Shown piece after piece: positions 24,535-33,354 of a stretch of 34,234 nt of DNA (positions within the stretch are counted from its first letter, which is position 1; each line of letters starts with the position of its first letter). Under the pieces are notes generated by a model, which worked only from the letters and a program-made list of their open reading frames with translations, was not told the origin of the DNA and did no database searches. The DNA comes from Endomicrobiia bacterium. GTDB taxonomy: Bacteria > Elusimicrobiota > Endomicrobiia > DTEH01. Position numbers and translations under genes: made by a program. The DNA is taken from NCBI GenBank assembly GCA_025060535.1, contig JANXCA010000012.1, forward strand, positions 1 through 34,234, read 5' to 3'.

Positions 24535-27500
24535 ATGACACAAAAACAAATATTTATACTTGATGCCTCAGCAGGAACTGGTAAAACATATAGTTTAGCT
24601 AAGAGGTATTTAAAATTACTTTTTGATTCTTTTACAACTTATAAAAAGCCCGCACTAAAAGAAATAATAGCGATTACTTTTACCAACAAAGCCTCTTTTG
24701 AAATGAAACAGAGAATTTTAGAGATGTTAAAAAAAATTGTTTTGGATAAATTTGATAAAGAAGAAAAAAAAGATATACTCTCTGAAATAAATACATTTCA
24801 ACCAAATGAATTACAAAAGTATGCGAATTTAATAATTGAAGAAATTCTTCATAATTATCATTTTTTTCAAATTTTTACTATAGATAGTTTTATTCACAAG
24901 TTGATAACTGCTTATGCTTTTCATTTAGGTATTTCACCAAATTTTAAAGTAGAGCAAAACTTTCAGCAATATCTTGAGTATGGCTTAGCATATCTTATAG
25001 ACAGGATTTCTGATGATAACAAAATTAAGGAATTATTTGAAAAATTTCTTAACACATATCTTTTTATGGAAAAAAAACGGAGTTTTGACCCTAAAAAGGA
25101 CATATTCAAAATAGTTAAAATTCTTTATGAATCATCAAGAAATAATTACTTTGACTTTAAAAAAAGTTCTTCTAAAAGTGATTTAAATCTTTTATCAGAG
25201 AAGTTTATAAAAATTGTAAAAGAGTTATATGAAAAACTTCCTAAAGAAGGAATAAATAAGAATTTTATAAAAGCTATTGAAAAGTTTTTAACAGAGTATA
25301 AAGAACAAAGTGGCTTTTTTATAATTAATTTGGAAAATTTGTCAGATTTTTTCGGGCGAGATGAGATACCGGTTAATAAAGGATTTGAGATATCATCAGA
25401 GATACCTTTATTATGGCAGCAAATAAGAAGAATACTTAATAAGATATGCGTTTGTTATTCTACACAGGTATACAACGACTATATTAATGTATATGAACAC
25501 ACCAAATATATTTTAGAAAAAATTACACAAAAGCAAGATATAGTTTTTTTAGAAGATCTCAATAAAAAAATTAATAGTGTAGTTTTTGATCAGTCAGATT
25601 TTGTGCCTGAGTTATTTATAAGATTAGCTACAACTATAAAGCACTTCTTAATAGATGAATTCCAAGATACAAATGTTTTACAGTGGAATAATCTTTTACC
25701 TATAATTCAAGAAGTTTTAAGTTCAGGAGGAAGTTTATTTTATGTAGGAGATAAAAAACAATCTATATATAGATTTAGAGGAGGCGATGCGACTTTATTT
25801 GACAGAGTTGAAGAACAGTTTAGAAATTACAATATAGATAGAACTTCATTGATTAAAAACAGAAGAAGTAAAAAAGAAATAGTTGAATTTAATAATTTTA
25901 TTTTTTCCAGAGAAAATTTAGAAAAATTTTGTGATGAAATTATTAAGTTGGATACACTAAGAGATAGAATACTAAAAATATATTCTAATACTCAACAAGA
26001 ATATATAAAAGAAAACGAAGGGGGTTTTGTATATGGTGAATTAATAAAAGACACTGAAGATTATGAAGATATAATAAAAAATAAATTATTAAAACTTATC
26101 AAAGACCTTATAGGTAAGGGAGTAAACCCATTAGACATAGCAATCTTAGTAAGAAAATCAGAAGAAGCAAGTATTGTTTCTGAATGGTTATTAGAAGAGG
26201 GAATTTCTGTAGAATCGGAAAAAACATTAAATATAAAAGAAAATCCTATAATAAAAGAGATTATTTCTCTTTTAAATTTTCTAAATTACCCTTTAGATAA
26301 TTTTTCTTTTGCTTCTTTTTTATTCGGTAAGCTTTTTTCTTTTGTTTCTAAATTATCTTTTGAAAAACTTCAAGAGTTTGTTATAGAAACATCTAAAAAA
26401 AGAGAAGTATTTTTTTATCAGGAATTTAAAGAAAAATATATAGAAATTTGGAATCAATATTTTTCTTATTTATTAGAAATATCAGGATTTTTGCCAACTT
26501 ATGGAATTTTATTAAAAATATATGAGATTTTTGATTTAAAATCCAACCCTGAATTTGTTAAAAATTATGCTTTTTTTGAACATCTTTTAGGTTTAGCTAA
26601 AAAAGCAGAAGAAAAAAACAGTTCATTAAATTACTTTCTTGAATTCATAGAGAGTCTTCCAGAAGAGGAACTTCACATTAATGCAAAGACAGAAAAATCT
26701 GTGAGAGTATTAACTATCCATAAAGCAAAAGGTTTGGAGTTTAAGATAGTAATCATTCCGTTTTTAAAAATAGAAATAGAAGTAGGTAAACATAAGGGAA
26801 TTTCTTCAAGATTTTTAATAGAAGAGACAAATAAAGGGCTTAGTTTGATAAAAACAAGTAAAAAAATAAATAAATTTTCAACTGAGATTGAAAATTTATA
26901 TAATGAGGAATATACAAATTTGTTAATAGATGAGCTTAATGTATTATATGTAGCATTAACTCGGGCAAAAGAACAACTTTATTTTTTTGTACAAGAAAAT
27001 AATCGTAACTTGAGTACAAAGTTATTTCCTTGGAATAATGGAATGATAAAAAGAGGTGAGTTTAGGATTTTAGAAAATAATAATAAAGAAGAATTATTAC
27101 AAAAATTTTTGTTAGAACCACCTATTTTTAAAAATTGGAGAGAATTGTTAGTTGAAGAAAAGATAGAAAAAGAAGAAATTATTAATAGAAAAAAAATTCT
27201 TCAGGGCAATATAATTCACAGAATACTGTCATATATTGGAAATTTAACTAATAAGGAAGTAAAAGAAGAAATAGAGATAGCTATTAAAAAAACAAAGAAA
27301 TTTTATAAAATTTCTTTTGAGGATGAAAATACATATAAGGAAATAATTTATAAATTAGTATATTGTGATGGAATAAAAGAGATATTTTTCTTAGACCCTC
27401 AAGATATAGTATTATGCGAACAAGAAGTAGTTTCAGATAATGGTGAAATAAAGCGAATAGACAGATTAATAATAAAAGAAAAATTAGTAATAATAGTTGA

Positions 27501-27642
27501 CTTTAAACTTTCTTTTAGAAAAGAAATAGAAAACTATAAAATTCAACTAAATGAATACGCTAATTTAATAGAAAAAATTTATAATAAATCTGTTAAAAAA
27601 TATGTTATCTTTTTGGACACCTTAGAATTGATGGAGTTATGA
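24535..27642 (+). CDS. addA: ATP-dependent helicase/nuclease subunit A (AddA type)
   Basis: The AddAB complex processes double-strand breaks for RecA-dependent repair. AddA is the UvrD-type 3'-5' helicase with a C-terminal nuclease. The 1035-residue product shows the superfamily 1 motifs in order: Walker A ASAGTGKT (11-18), AITFTNKA, TIDSF, Walker B LIDEFQDTN, GDKKQSIYRFRGG, LTIHKAKGLEF and VLYVALTRAKE. A PD-(D/E)XK nuclease core closes the protein: GNIIHRIL, RIDRLII and IVDFKLS. It is shorter than typical Firmicutes AddA (about 1200). The gene starts 33 bases after DUF39 without a clear ribosome-binding site, and overlaps addB by ATGA. Confidence 0.92.
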   Translation: MTQKQIFILDASAGTGKTYSLAKRYLKLLFDSFTTYKKPALKEIIAITFTNKASFEMKQRILEMLKKIVLDKFDKEEKKDILSEINTFQPNELQKYANLIIEEILHNYHFFQIFTIDSFIHKLITAYAFHLGISPNFKVEQNFQQYLEYGLAYLIDRISDDNKIKELFEKFLNTYLFMEKKRSFDPKKDIFKIVKILYESSRNNYFDFKKSSSKSDLNLLSEKFIKIVKELYEKLPKEGINKNFIKAIEKFLTEYKEQSGFFIINLENLSDFFGRDEIPVNKGFEISSEIPLLWQQIRRILNKICVCYSTQVYNDYINVYEHTKYILEKITQKQDIVFLEDLNKKINSVVFDQSDFVPELFIRLATTIKHFLIDEFQDTNVLQWNNLLPIIQEVLSSGGSLFYVGDKKQSIYRFRGGDATLFDRVEEQFRNYNIDRTSLIKNRRSKKEIVEFNNFIFSRENLEKFCDEIIKLDTLRDRILKIYSNTQQEYIKENEGGFVYGELIKDTEDYEDIIKNKLLKLIKDLIGKGVNPLDIAILVRKSEEASIVSEWLLEEGISVESEKTLNIKENPIIKEIISLLNFLNYPLDNFSFASFLFGKLFSFVSKLSFEKLQEFVIETSKKREVFFYQEFKEKYIEIWNQYFSYLLEISGFLPTYGILLKIYEIFDLKSNPEFVKNYAFFEHLLGLAKKAEEKNSSLNYFLEFIESLPEEELHINAKTEKSVRVLTIHKAKGLEFKIVIIPFLKIEIEVGKHKGISSRFLIEETNKGLSLIKTSKKINKFSTEIENLYNEEYTNLLIDELNVLYVALTRAKEQLYFFVQENNRNLSTKLFPWNNGMIKRGEFRILENNNKEELLQKFLLEPPIFKNWRELLVEEKIEKEEIINRKKILQGNIIHRILSYIGNLTNKEVKEEIEIAIKKTKKFYKISFEDENTYKEIIYKLVYCDGIKEIFFLDPQDIVLCEQEVVSDNGEIKRIDRLIIKEKLVIIVDFKLSFRKEIENYKIQLNEYANLIEKIYNKSVKKYVIFLDTLELMEL

Positions 27643-30470
27643 ATATAGATAGAGAGTTAGAGTACTATGTTTTTAGTTTTTCTGATAATTTATTAGAAAA
27701 GATAGCAGAGTATATACTTACAAACTTTGATATTTCTGAATTAAATCAAGTATGTATTATTTTTGGTGGTAAACGGCCTGGTTTGATACTTAAGAAGTTA
27801 ATTTCAGAAAAAATAAAAAAAAGTTTTTTACCTCCTCATACTTTCTCAATAGATGAATTTATAGTTTATACTGCCTCCAAAAAAGAAGAGATAAATTTTA
27901 TATATGAGTTAGATGCTATTTATCTACTTTATAAGATTATAAAAAAAATTCCTTATCTACAAAGTAAATTTGACACATTTTTTAATTTTATTCCTTGGGG
28001 ATATGAAATTTTAAATTTTCTTGAAGAAATGCTTTTGGAAGATATAAGTGATGAGAAACTCTTAAACTTCCAAAAAGAAGCTGAAATTGGTTTTAGCGTA
28101 CCAGATACTATAAATAAATTACTCCAAAATATAGTTAAAATTAAAGAAAATTTCTATAATACATTAAAAAACAACAAAATATTTACTCGTGCGATGTTAT
28201 ATCAGTTTGTCTCTTCAACAAAAAATTACGATTTAGATGAATTTAAAAAAATAATCTTCGTTTCTCCTTTTTATTTACATTTTACTGAATATAATTTTAT
28301 TAAAAATTTACTAAATACAAAAAAAGTTGTTATATTTTTTCAAGGTAGTCAAGATAAATGGCCACAATTAGAAAATCTTTCTAAAAAGTTTGGGATAAAA
28401 ATTAAAGTAGAAGAAGAACATAAATTTTCAAATATTTATTTTTATTCTAATATTGACTCTCAACAAGAGATGTTGTGTGCATATAATATAATAAAAAATC
28501 TTTCTAAATCAGAGTTAGAAAAGGCAGTAATAGTTCTTCCTGATGACAATACTGCCACTTCATTTATTAATTATATACCTCCTAATGTAGAAGAGTTTAA
28601 TTTTGTATGTGGCTATCCGATAAAAAGAAGCAGTATTTATAGTTTATTAGAGTCCATATTTAATGCACAGCTTACAAAAAAAGGCAGTAAATACTATACT
28701 AAAAGTTATATTGAAGTAATAAACAATAAATTAATAAAAAGTTTAAATTTATTTGACAACTCAGAGCTAACGCCTTTACTCATAGATATTATTCAATCAA
28801 TAATTTTAGGGAAATTTGAAGATGAAAATGTTTCAAATAGTAGTTTCTTGAATATAAAAGACATTGAGAATAGTAAAACTTTATATGAGAAATTATATGA
28901 GATAATAAATACTAAGAACATCATTATTAAAGTTCCATTTGAGGAAATAAAAAATTTTATAAAAAAATTACATTGTTTTTTATTTTATCAATGGGAGGAA
29001 GTAGATTGTTTTAAAAGTTTCTGTGAAAAATTAGAAATTCTTTTAGATAATATATTAAAATACACTACAGCTACAGAGTATTCTTTTAATTTAGAAATAT
29101 TCAAAAAAATATATGAGGTATTAGAAATATTTAAAAATACATCATTTGTTGAAGAAAAATTTTCCCAAGAAGATATTTTTAAAATTTTTCTTAACGAGGT
29201 AGAAAACAAAAAATTATCTTTTTTTGGCTCTCCTATTAAAGGTTTACAGATATTAGGTTTTTATGAGACAAGAAATCTGAATTTTGAAAGAGTTATAATT
29301 TTAGATGTAAATGAAGGTGTCCTACCATATCTAAGAAGTCAACCATCTTTAATTCCTTCTGAAGTTCTATTAAGGATTGGTATAGATAGGCTATCTATAG
29401 AAGAAGAGATTCAGCGGTATCATTTTTTTAGGTTGATAAAGTCAGCTAAAGAAGTCCATTTGATATATATAGAGTCAAAAGATAAAGAAAAAAGTAGATT
29501 TGTGGAAGAGCTTTTATGGGAACAACAAAAAAATTTAAATACTTTGTATATAAAAGATGTCTATTTTACTCTTTATGAGACAGAGATTTCATTTGAAAAG
29601 CAAAAAATACAAAAAACACCCCAGATAATAGAGCACTTACAAAATATAACATATTCTTCTACATCAATAGATGTTTACTTAAACTGCCCCATTAAGTTTT
29701 ATTTTAAATATGTTTTGAATTTAAAAGAAGATGAAATTTTAGAAGAGCCAGAAGGTAAAAAAATAGGTGAGTTTATCCATAGATTTTTGGAGAGTATATT
29801 TAAAAAATATGAAGAAAAATATCCTGTAATTGATGATATTTTTATTGAAAATTCTTTAAATTTTTTAAAAGAGAATTTTGATAAAACATTAAAAAGAAGT
29901 TATAAAACAGATTCTTTTTTAGTTGAGAAAGTAATGAGTTTTATTTTAAAAGAATTTTTGATTTATGAAAAAAACAGGATTCAGCAACACAATGTTACAA
30001 AAATAGTTCTTTTAGAAAAATTATTTTATAAGAATTTTAAATTTGATAATAAAAATTTTAAATTTTTACTTAAAATAGATAGAATTGATGAGTTAAAAGA
30101 TGGTTCTCTTTTGATAATAGATTACAAAACCGGTGAGTTGCAGATGATGAATAAGAAATTAGAAGATTTTAAAAACTTCTCTCGTGAAAATATTAAGAAA
30201 AAGATTAAATCATTTCAGCTACCTTTATATATAGAAGCAGTAAAAGAAAGTTTCCCAGATAGAAAGATAAATGCAATGTTTTATGACATAAAAAATCTTG
30301 AATGTAAGTTTTTATTTGACGATAAAGACCAAACTACAATTTATCCAATAGTATTAAATGCTTTAAAATACATTTTAGAAGAAATTATAAATCCAGAAAT
30401 ACCCTTTATACCTGATGAAACAGATACAAGATATTGCAATTTTTGTTACTTTAAGTATATGTGCAGATAA
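27639..30470 (+). CDS. addB: ATP-dependent nuclease subunit B (AddB type) with Fe-S staple
   Basis: Partner of AddA in the recombination nuclease. AddB has a helicase-like body that does not translocate but scans for Chi-type sites, plus a second nuclease domain. In this 943-residue product the Walker A region (FGGKRPG) is degenerate. The nuclease domain has FIHRFLESIF, LKIDRIDEL and LIIDYKTGE. Four cysteines of the [4Fe-4S] staple around the nuclease are present: C683 in YLNCPIKFYF and C933, C936, C942 in RYCNFCYFKYMC at the very C-terminus. The middle shows weak sequence similarity only. The product is shorter than typical AddB (about 1160). Assignment rests on the Fe-S/nuclease pattern and coupling with addA. 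Confidence 0.9.
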   Translation: MNIDRELEYYVFSFSDNLLEKIAEYILTNFDISELNQVCIIFGGKRPGLILKKLISEKIKKSFLPPHTFSIDEFIVYTASKKEEINFIYELDAIYLLYKIIKKIPYLQSKFDTFFNFIPWGYEILNFLEEMLLEDISDEKLLNFQKEAEIGFSVPDTINKLLQNIVKIKENFYNTLKNNKIFTRAMLYQFVSSTKNYDLDEFKKIIFVSPFYLHFTEYNFIKNLLNTKKVVIFFQGSQDKWPQLENLSKKFGIKIKVEEEHKFSNIYFYSNIDSQQEMLCAYNIIKNLSKSELEKAVIVLPDDNTATSFINYIPPNVEEFNFVCGYPIKRSSIYSLLESIFNAQLTKKGSKYYTKSYIEVINNKLIKSLNLFDNSELTPLLIDIIQSIILGKFEDENVSNSSFLNIKDIENSKTLYEKLYEIINTKNIIIKVPFEEIKNFIKKLHCFLFYQWEEVDCFKSFCEKLEILLDNILKYTTATEYSFNLEIFKKIYEVLEIFKNTSFVEEKFSQEDIFKIFLNEVENKKLSFFGSPIKGLQILGFYETRNLNFERVIILDVNEGVLPYLRSQPSLIPSEVLLRIGIDRLSIEEEIQRYHFFRLIKSAKEVHLIYIESKDKEKSRFVEELLWEQQKNLNTLYIKDVYFTLYETEISFEKQKIQKTPQIIEHLQNITYSSTSIDVYLNCPIKFYFKYVLNLKEDEILEEPEGKKIGEFIHRFLESIFKKYEEKYPVIDDIFIENSLNFLKENFDKTLKRSYKTDSFLVEKVMSFILKEFLIYEKNRIQQHNVTKIVLLEKLFYKNFKFDNKNFKFLLKIDRIDELKDGSLLIIDYKTGELQMMNKKLEDFKNFSRENIKKKIKSFQLPLYIEAVKESFPDRKINAMFYDIKNLECKFLFDDKDQTTIYPIVLNALKYILEEIINPEIPFIPDETDTRYCNFCYFKYMCR

Positions 30471-30498
30471 ATTTTTAAGGGAATCATTTAATTTAATA

Positions 30499-31161
30499 CT
30501 AAAAGTGTTCTTTTTCACACCCAGGGCATCCGTAAGGAATAACTTTGTGTTTAAATTTTGGTTTCATTTCTTTGTGTGTTTTTAAAATTGAGAAAGAGAT
30601 TTTCTTAAATTTTTCTTTTTCTTCAATTAAACTTTTTTGTTCCTCTTTTGTCATAACACCATCTGCCCAGATTTCTTGCTCTTTGGTTATAAGTTGAGAA
30701 TGTGCTTCTTTTAGTATTTTAGCGTCTTTCTCTGAAATTTTTTTGTTTTTTAGTAAATTTTCAATTCTGCTTTCAAAACGTTTTTCTTTCTCTTGTAAAG
30801 TAAGATGTTCTTCATCAAAGTGTTTTTCTGCTTTTTGTAGTAAACTCCTTATTTTTTGTCTTAAATTTTTTTCCTTATTTATTAAGTTTTCTCTTTCTTC
30901 TTTTGTAAGTTTATCATCTGCCCATACTTGTTTTTTGTATTCCTTTACTTCTTTTATATTATTTAATATGTCTTTTTCTTCATCTTCAGTTATAACTCCT
31001 TCTTCTTTTAGTATTCTTATTTTTTGTTCAATAAATTCTTCTCTTTTATGAAAAAAAGGTCCTGCTGGATATGGATTTTTAGGTTTTTGTTCTTTATCTT
31101 CAAATGCAAAGGCACTTGTAAAGATAAATAACACTAAAAATCCTTTTATTAAGTTTTTCAT
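30499..31161 (-). CDS. Exported protein with two 85-residue repeats, in a sigma/anti-sigma operon
   Basis: Unrecognised 220-residue protein. The start MKNLIKGFLVLFIFTSAFA is a signal peptide with an AxA-type cleavage site (before FEDKEQ). Residues 43-113 and 128-198 align with no gap at an 85-residue offset; each repeat has an ITED/ISEK turn and a WADDKLTKEE/WADGVMTKEE turn between charged helices. The D-x-x-x-T-x-E-E loops are EF-hand-like in look but do not follow the strict EF-hand. The C-terminus has a CxxC (C212, C215 in GCPGCEKEHF). AAAGGAGG precedes the ATG. It is the last gene of the sigma-era-anti-sigma operon, so a role in sensing envelope or metal stress is inferred. Confidence 0.65.
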   Translation of the reverse strand: MKNLIKGFLVLFIFTSAFAFEDKEQKPKNPYPAGPFFHKREEFIEQKIRILKEEGVITEDEEKDILNNIKEVKEYKKQVWADDKLTKEERENLINKEKNLRQKIRSLLQKAEKHFDEEHLTLQEKEKRFESRIENLLKNKKISEKDAKILKEAHSQLITKEQEIWADGVMTKEEQKSLIEEKEKFKKISFSILKTHKEMKPKFKHKVIPYGCPGCEKEHF

Positions 31162-31207
31162 AAAATTTACCTCCTTTTACTCCAACTATGCATTAAGATA
31201 ATTATAT

Positions 31208-31630
31208 TTAAAAGTTTTTTGTGATATCTGTATAGTAATCAAGCATTGCTAAATCTATAGTTTCTTGTGGATAAAGTTCATAGAAAGTAATACTTGTTTT
31301 TTTACTCATAGGTAATTTCGTGAATAAAAATAAAATAATTATTATTACTCCTAAAGCAGGTACTAAATATCTAAAATATCCTGATACCCTTGCAGTTTGT
31401 TGGTTATGGATTTGTTTTAATTTTTCAAATAACTTTATTTCAAAATATGTTGATGTTTCTAAAGATGTTTGTTTTACAAGAAGATTATTATATATTTTGT
31501 AGAAAAAATCAAATTCCTCTTTACAATCTTGACATAGATGAAGATGCTTTATAAGTAAATCTTTTTGTTGTTCGTTTAATTCATTATCAAAGTATTTAGA
31601 TATAAAAATTTTATATTTTTTACATCTCAT
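31208..31630 (-). CDS. Membrane-bound zinc-finger anti-sigma factor
   Basis: The 140-residue product has the ZAS-type zinc-finger start: C3, then YFDNELNEQQKDLLIKHL and H29-x3-C33-x2-C36 (HLHLCQDC). A membrane helix (about 87-105, YLVPALGVIIIILFLFT) follows and a short tail (~30 residues) lies outside. This is the standard layout of a membrane anti-sigma factor that holds an ECF sigma on the inner face. Its sigma factor lies two genes upstream, with era in between. A 73-base gap separates it from era, in which a TTGTCT/AATAAT pair might provide its own weak promoter. Confidence 0.85.
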   Translation of the reverse strand: MRCKKYKIFISKYFDNELNEQQKDLLIKHLHLCQDCKEEFDFFYKIYNNLLVKQTSLETSTYFEIKLFEKLKQIHNQQTARVSGYFRYLVPALGVIIIILFLFTKLPMSKKTSITFYELYPQETIDLAMLDYYTDITKNF

Positions 31631-31703
31631 GGTAAAAATCCGTTATTATTTGGTTTCTTATATTATTAGACAATAGATTTTTTAAAAACTTGCGGGTAAT
31701 AAG

Positions 31704-32651
31704 TTAAAATCCTAACTGAGAAAGGAAATCAGTTTTTTTAGTCCATTTTTCTTTTAGTTTTACATGGAGTGAAAGAAATACTGGTTTGTTTAGTAGTTTT
31801 TCTATTTCAATTCTTGCTTGTGTTCCGATTAGTTTTAGTTTTTTGCCGTTTTCTCCTATTATTATTGCTTTATGGTTTTCTTTTTCTACTATTATATATG
31901 CTTCAATTATTATTTTATTTTTGTCTACATCACCAGGTCTTATTTCTTCTATAACTACAGCAGTAGATTTAGGAACTTCTTGATATACATTTTGAAATAT
32001 TTTTTCTCTTATAATCTCACTGATTTGTAATTTCAAAGGTAATTTGAAAGCTTCTTCATCTTCAAAAAGTTTTTGATTATATGGTAAATATTTAATAATT
32101 TTTTCTAAAAGTAAATCTATGTTGGTATTATTTAGTGCACTTATTGGGATGATTTCTTTAAAGAAAGGAAATTCGTTTTTTATGTTTTTTATTTTTTCTT
32201 CAATTTCTAAAGTATTTTTTATAAGGTCGATTTTATTTAATATACAAAGGAGGTTTACCTTCTCAAATTCTATTTTATTTTCGTTTAAAATTTCTCTGAA
32301 TTTATTTAAAATTTTATAGTCATATTCTATAAAACCTTCTTTTGCATTTATAAGAAATAAAATTACATCTGCATCTAAAATTGAGTTGTATGCATAGCTA
32401 TACATTCTTTTTTCAAGTTCATTTTTAGGTTCGTATATTCCAGGTGTATCAAAAAAAATAATTTGAGCATTTGGTAGATTTTTTATTCCAGTAATAGAAA
32501 ACCTAGTTGTACCAGCAACAGATGATACAATTGCTACCTTCTCTCCGAGTATTGTGTTTAATAATGTAGATTTACCTACATTTGGCTTTCCTATTATAGC
32601 AACATATCCTGCTTTAAAATTGGAATTGTTGTTTTGAATTGTTTCTTTCAT
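31704..32651 (-). CDS. era: GTPase Era
   Basis: Era binds the 3' end of 16S rRNA and supports 30S maturation. In 315 residues all parts are visible: G1 GKPNVGKST (21-29), G2 GTTRFSITGI, G3 DTPG (68-71), G4 NKID, G5 SALN, then a type-2 KH domain (AIIIGENGKKLKLIGTQARIEIEKLLNKPVFLSLHVKLKEKW). It starts within the ATGA of the sigma gene stop, so the two are translationally coupled. This is unusual: era is more often next to rnc, ybeY or recO. The gene is not truncated and looks fully functional. Confidence 0.96.
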   Translation of the reverse strand: MKETIQNNNSNFKAGYVAIIGKPNVGKSTLLNTILGEKVAIVSSVAGTTRFSITGIKNLPNAQIIFFDTPGIYEPKNELEKRMYSYAYNSILDADVILFLINAKEGFIEYDYKILNKFREILNENKIEFEKVNLLCILNKIDLIKNTLEIEEKIKNIKNEFPFFKEIIPISALNNTNIDLLLEKIIKYLPYNQKLFEDEEAFKLPLKLQISEIIREKIFQNVYQEVPKSTAVVIEEIRPGDVDKNKIIIEAYIIVEKENHKAIIIGENGKKLKLIGTQARIEIEKLLNKPVFLSLHVKLKEKWTKKTDFLSQLGF

Positions 32652-33265
32652 AGTTTTTCAAATTTATCTTTTAATTCTTTGTTTCTTAATATATATTTTT
32701 TAATATTTTGTTTAGCACGAAATATCAAGGATTCCACAGCAGAAACCGAAATTTTCATCACTTCAGCGACTTCCTTATAAGACATTTGTTGATAATTTAC
32801 AAGATAAAATGCTAATTTTTGTTTTTTAGAAAGATTATCTAAAGCTTCTTTTAAAGCATTTTGTAAATATTTTTTTTCTTCATCATATATAATCTTTTCT
32901 TCTTCTGATTGATATTTAATTGGTTCTTTTTCTAATTCTTCAATTGGTATAAAAGATTCTTTTTTAGATTTTAAAAAATTAACTGATAGATTAATAGCTA
33001 TGCGAAACAAATATGTTTTTATAGATGATTTTTGTTTAAAAGATTTTATAGTTTTGTAAAACTTTATAAATGTCTGCGCAACAATTTCTTCGGCATCTTG
33101 TAGAATTCCTTTTGGTTTTATATAGTTATAAACAAGATTTAATAGAGAATTTTTGTAGTTTTCAACAATTTCTCTTAAGATTTCCTCTTTTTCATTTAAA
33201 GGTGTATTTTCATCTTGTAATTTTTTAACAATTTCAGTTTCTAAATCTTTACGATTAGACGCCAT
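32648..33265 (-). CDS. ECF-type RNA polymerase sigma factor
   Basis: The 205-residue product contains sigma region 2 (about 35-105: YIKPKGILQDAEEIVAQTFIKFYKTIKSFKQKSSIKTYLFRIAINLSVNFLK, with the -10 recognition and core-binding helices) and region 4 (about 145-195: LSKKQKLAFYLVNYQQMSYKEVAEVMKISVSAVESLIFRAKQNIKKYI). The linker is short and there is no region 1 or 3, so it is group 4 (ECF). The first gene of the minus-strand operon; its cognate anti-sigma is two genes downstream. Specific promoter targets cannot be read. A candidate promoter (33283-33312) precedes it; ribosome-binding site is not clear. Confidence 0.92.
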   Translation of the reverse strand: MASNRKDLETEIVKKLQDENTPLNEKEEILREIVENYKNSLLNLVYNYIKPKGILQDAEEIVAQTFIKFYKTIKSFKQKSSIKTYLFRIAINLSVNFLKSKKESFIPIEELEKEPIKYQSEEEKIIYDEEKKYLQNALKEALDNLSKKQKLAFYLVNYQQMSYKEVAEVMKISVSAVESLIFRAKQNIKKYILRNKELKDKFEKL

Positions 33266-33282
33266 TTGATTTTAGTATTAAA

Positions 33283-33312
33283 TGTATAAATAAAATTCAA
33301 TAATAATTTCAA
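33283..33312 (-). promoter_or_regulatory. Candidate promoter for the sigma factor operon
   Basis: Minus strand TTGAAA (33312-33307), 18 bases, TATACA (33288-33283). This is a housekeeping-type match, not an ECF-type one, and the -35 sits between the arms of an inverted repeat shared with the cdaA promoter. Matches in such A/T-rich DNA carry limited weight. Confidence 0.3.
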
Positions 33313-33321
33313 ATTATTGAA
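33296..33321. repeat. 9-base perfect inverted repeat between sigma factor and cdaA
   Basis: TTCAATAAT (33296-33304) and ATTATTGAA (33313-33321) with an 8-base spacer. The right arm covers most of the cdaA -35 box (33317-33322) and the spacer covers the candidate -35 of the sigma operon, so one bound protein could control both directions. Confidence 0.5.
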
Positions 33322-33345
33322 AAAAAATCTAAATTTTCTTATAAT
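33317..33345 (+). promoter_or_regulatory. Strong sigma-70-type promoter of cdaA, near-leaderless
   Basis: TTGAAA (33317-33322), 17 bases, perfect TATAAT (33340-33345). The ATG is at 33355, so an RNA starting about 7 bases after the -10 box would carry only 2-3 bases before the start codon. No Shine-Dalgarno is present. Confidence 0.65.
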
Positions 33346-33354
33346 TTCACTAAT

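Noticed and set aside
30743-31051. Plus-strand open frame of 102 codons opposite the exported repeat protein.
   Set aside because: It is an antisense shadow with low-complexity Ser/Phe/Leu composition from A/G-rich repeats; the minus-strand gene has a signal peptide, a ribosome-binding site and operon context.
31689-31700. Possible third copy of the G/C-rich element (TTGCGGGTAATA between anti-sigma and era).
   Set aside because: It shares only TGCGGGTA with the two real copies. GCGGGT also occurs by chance inside coding regions (near 19074 and 23905), so it is not counted.
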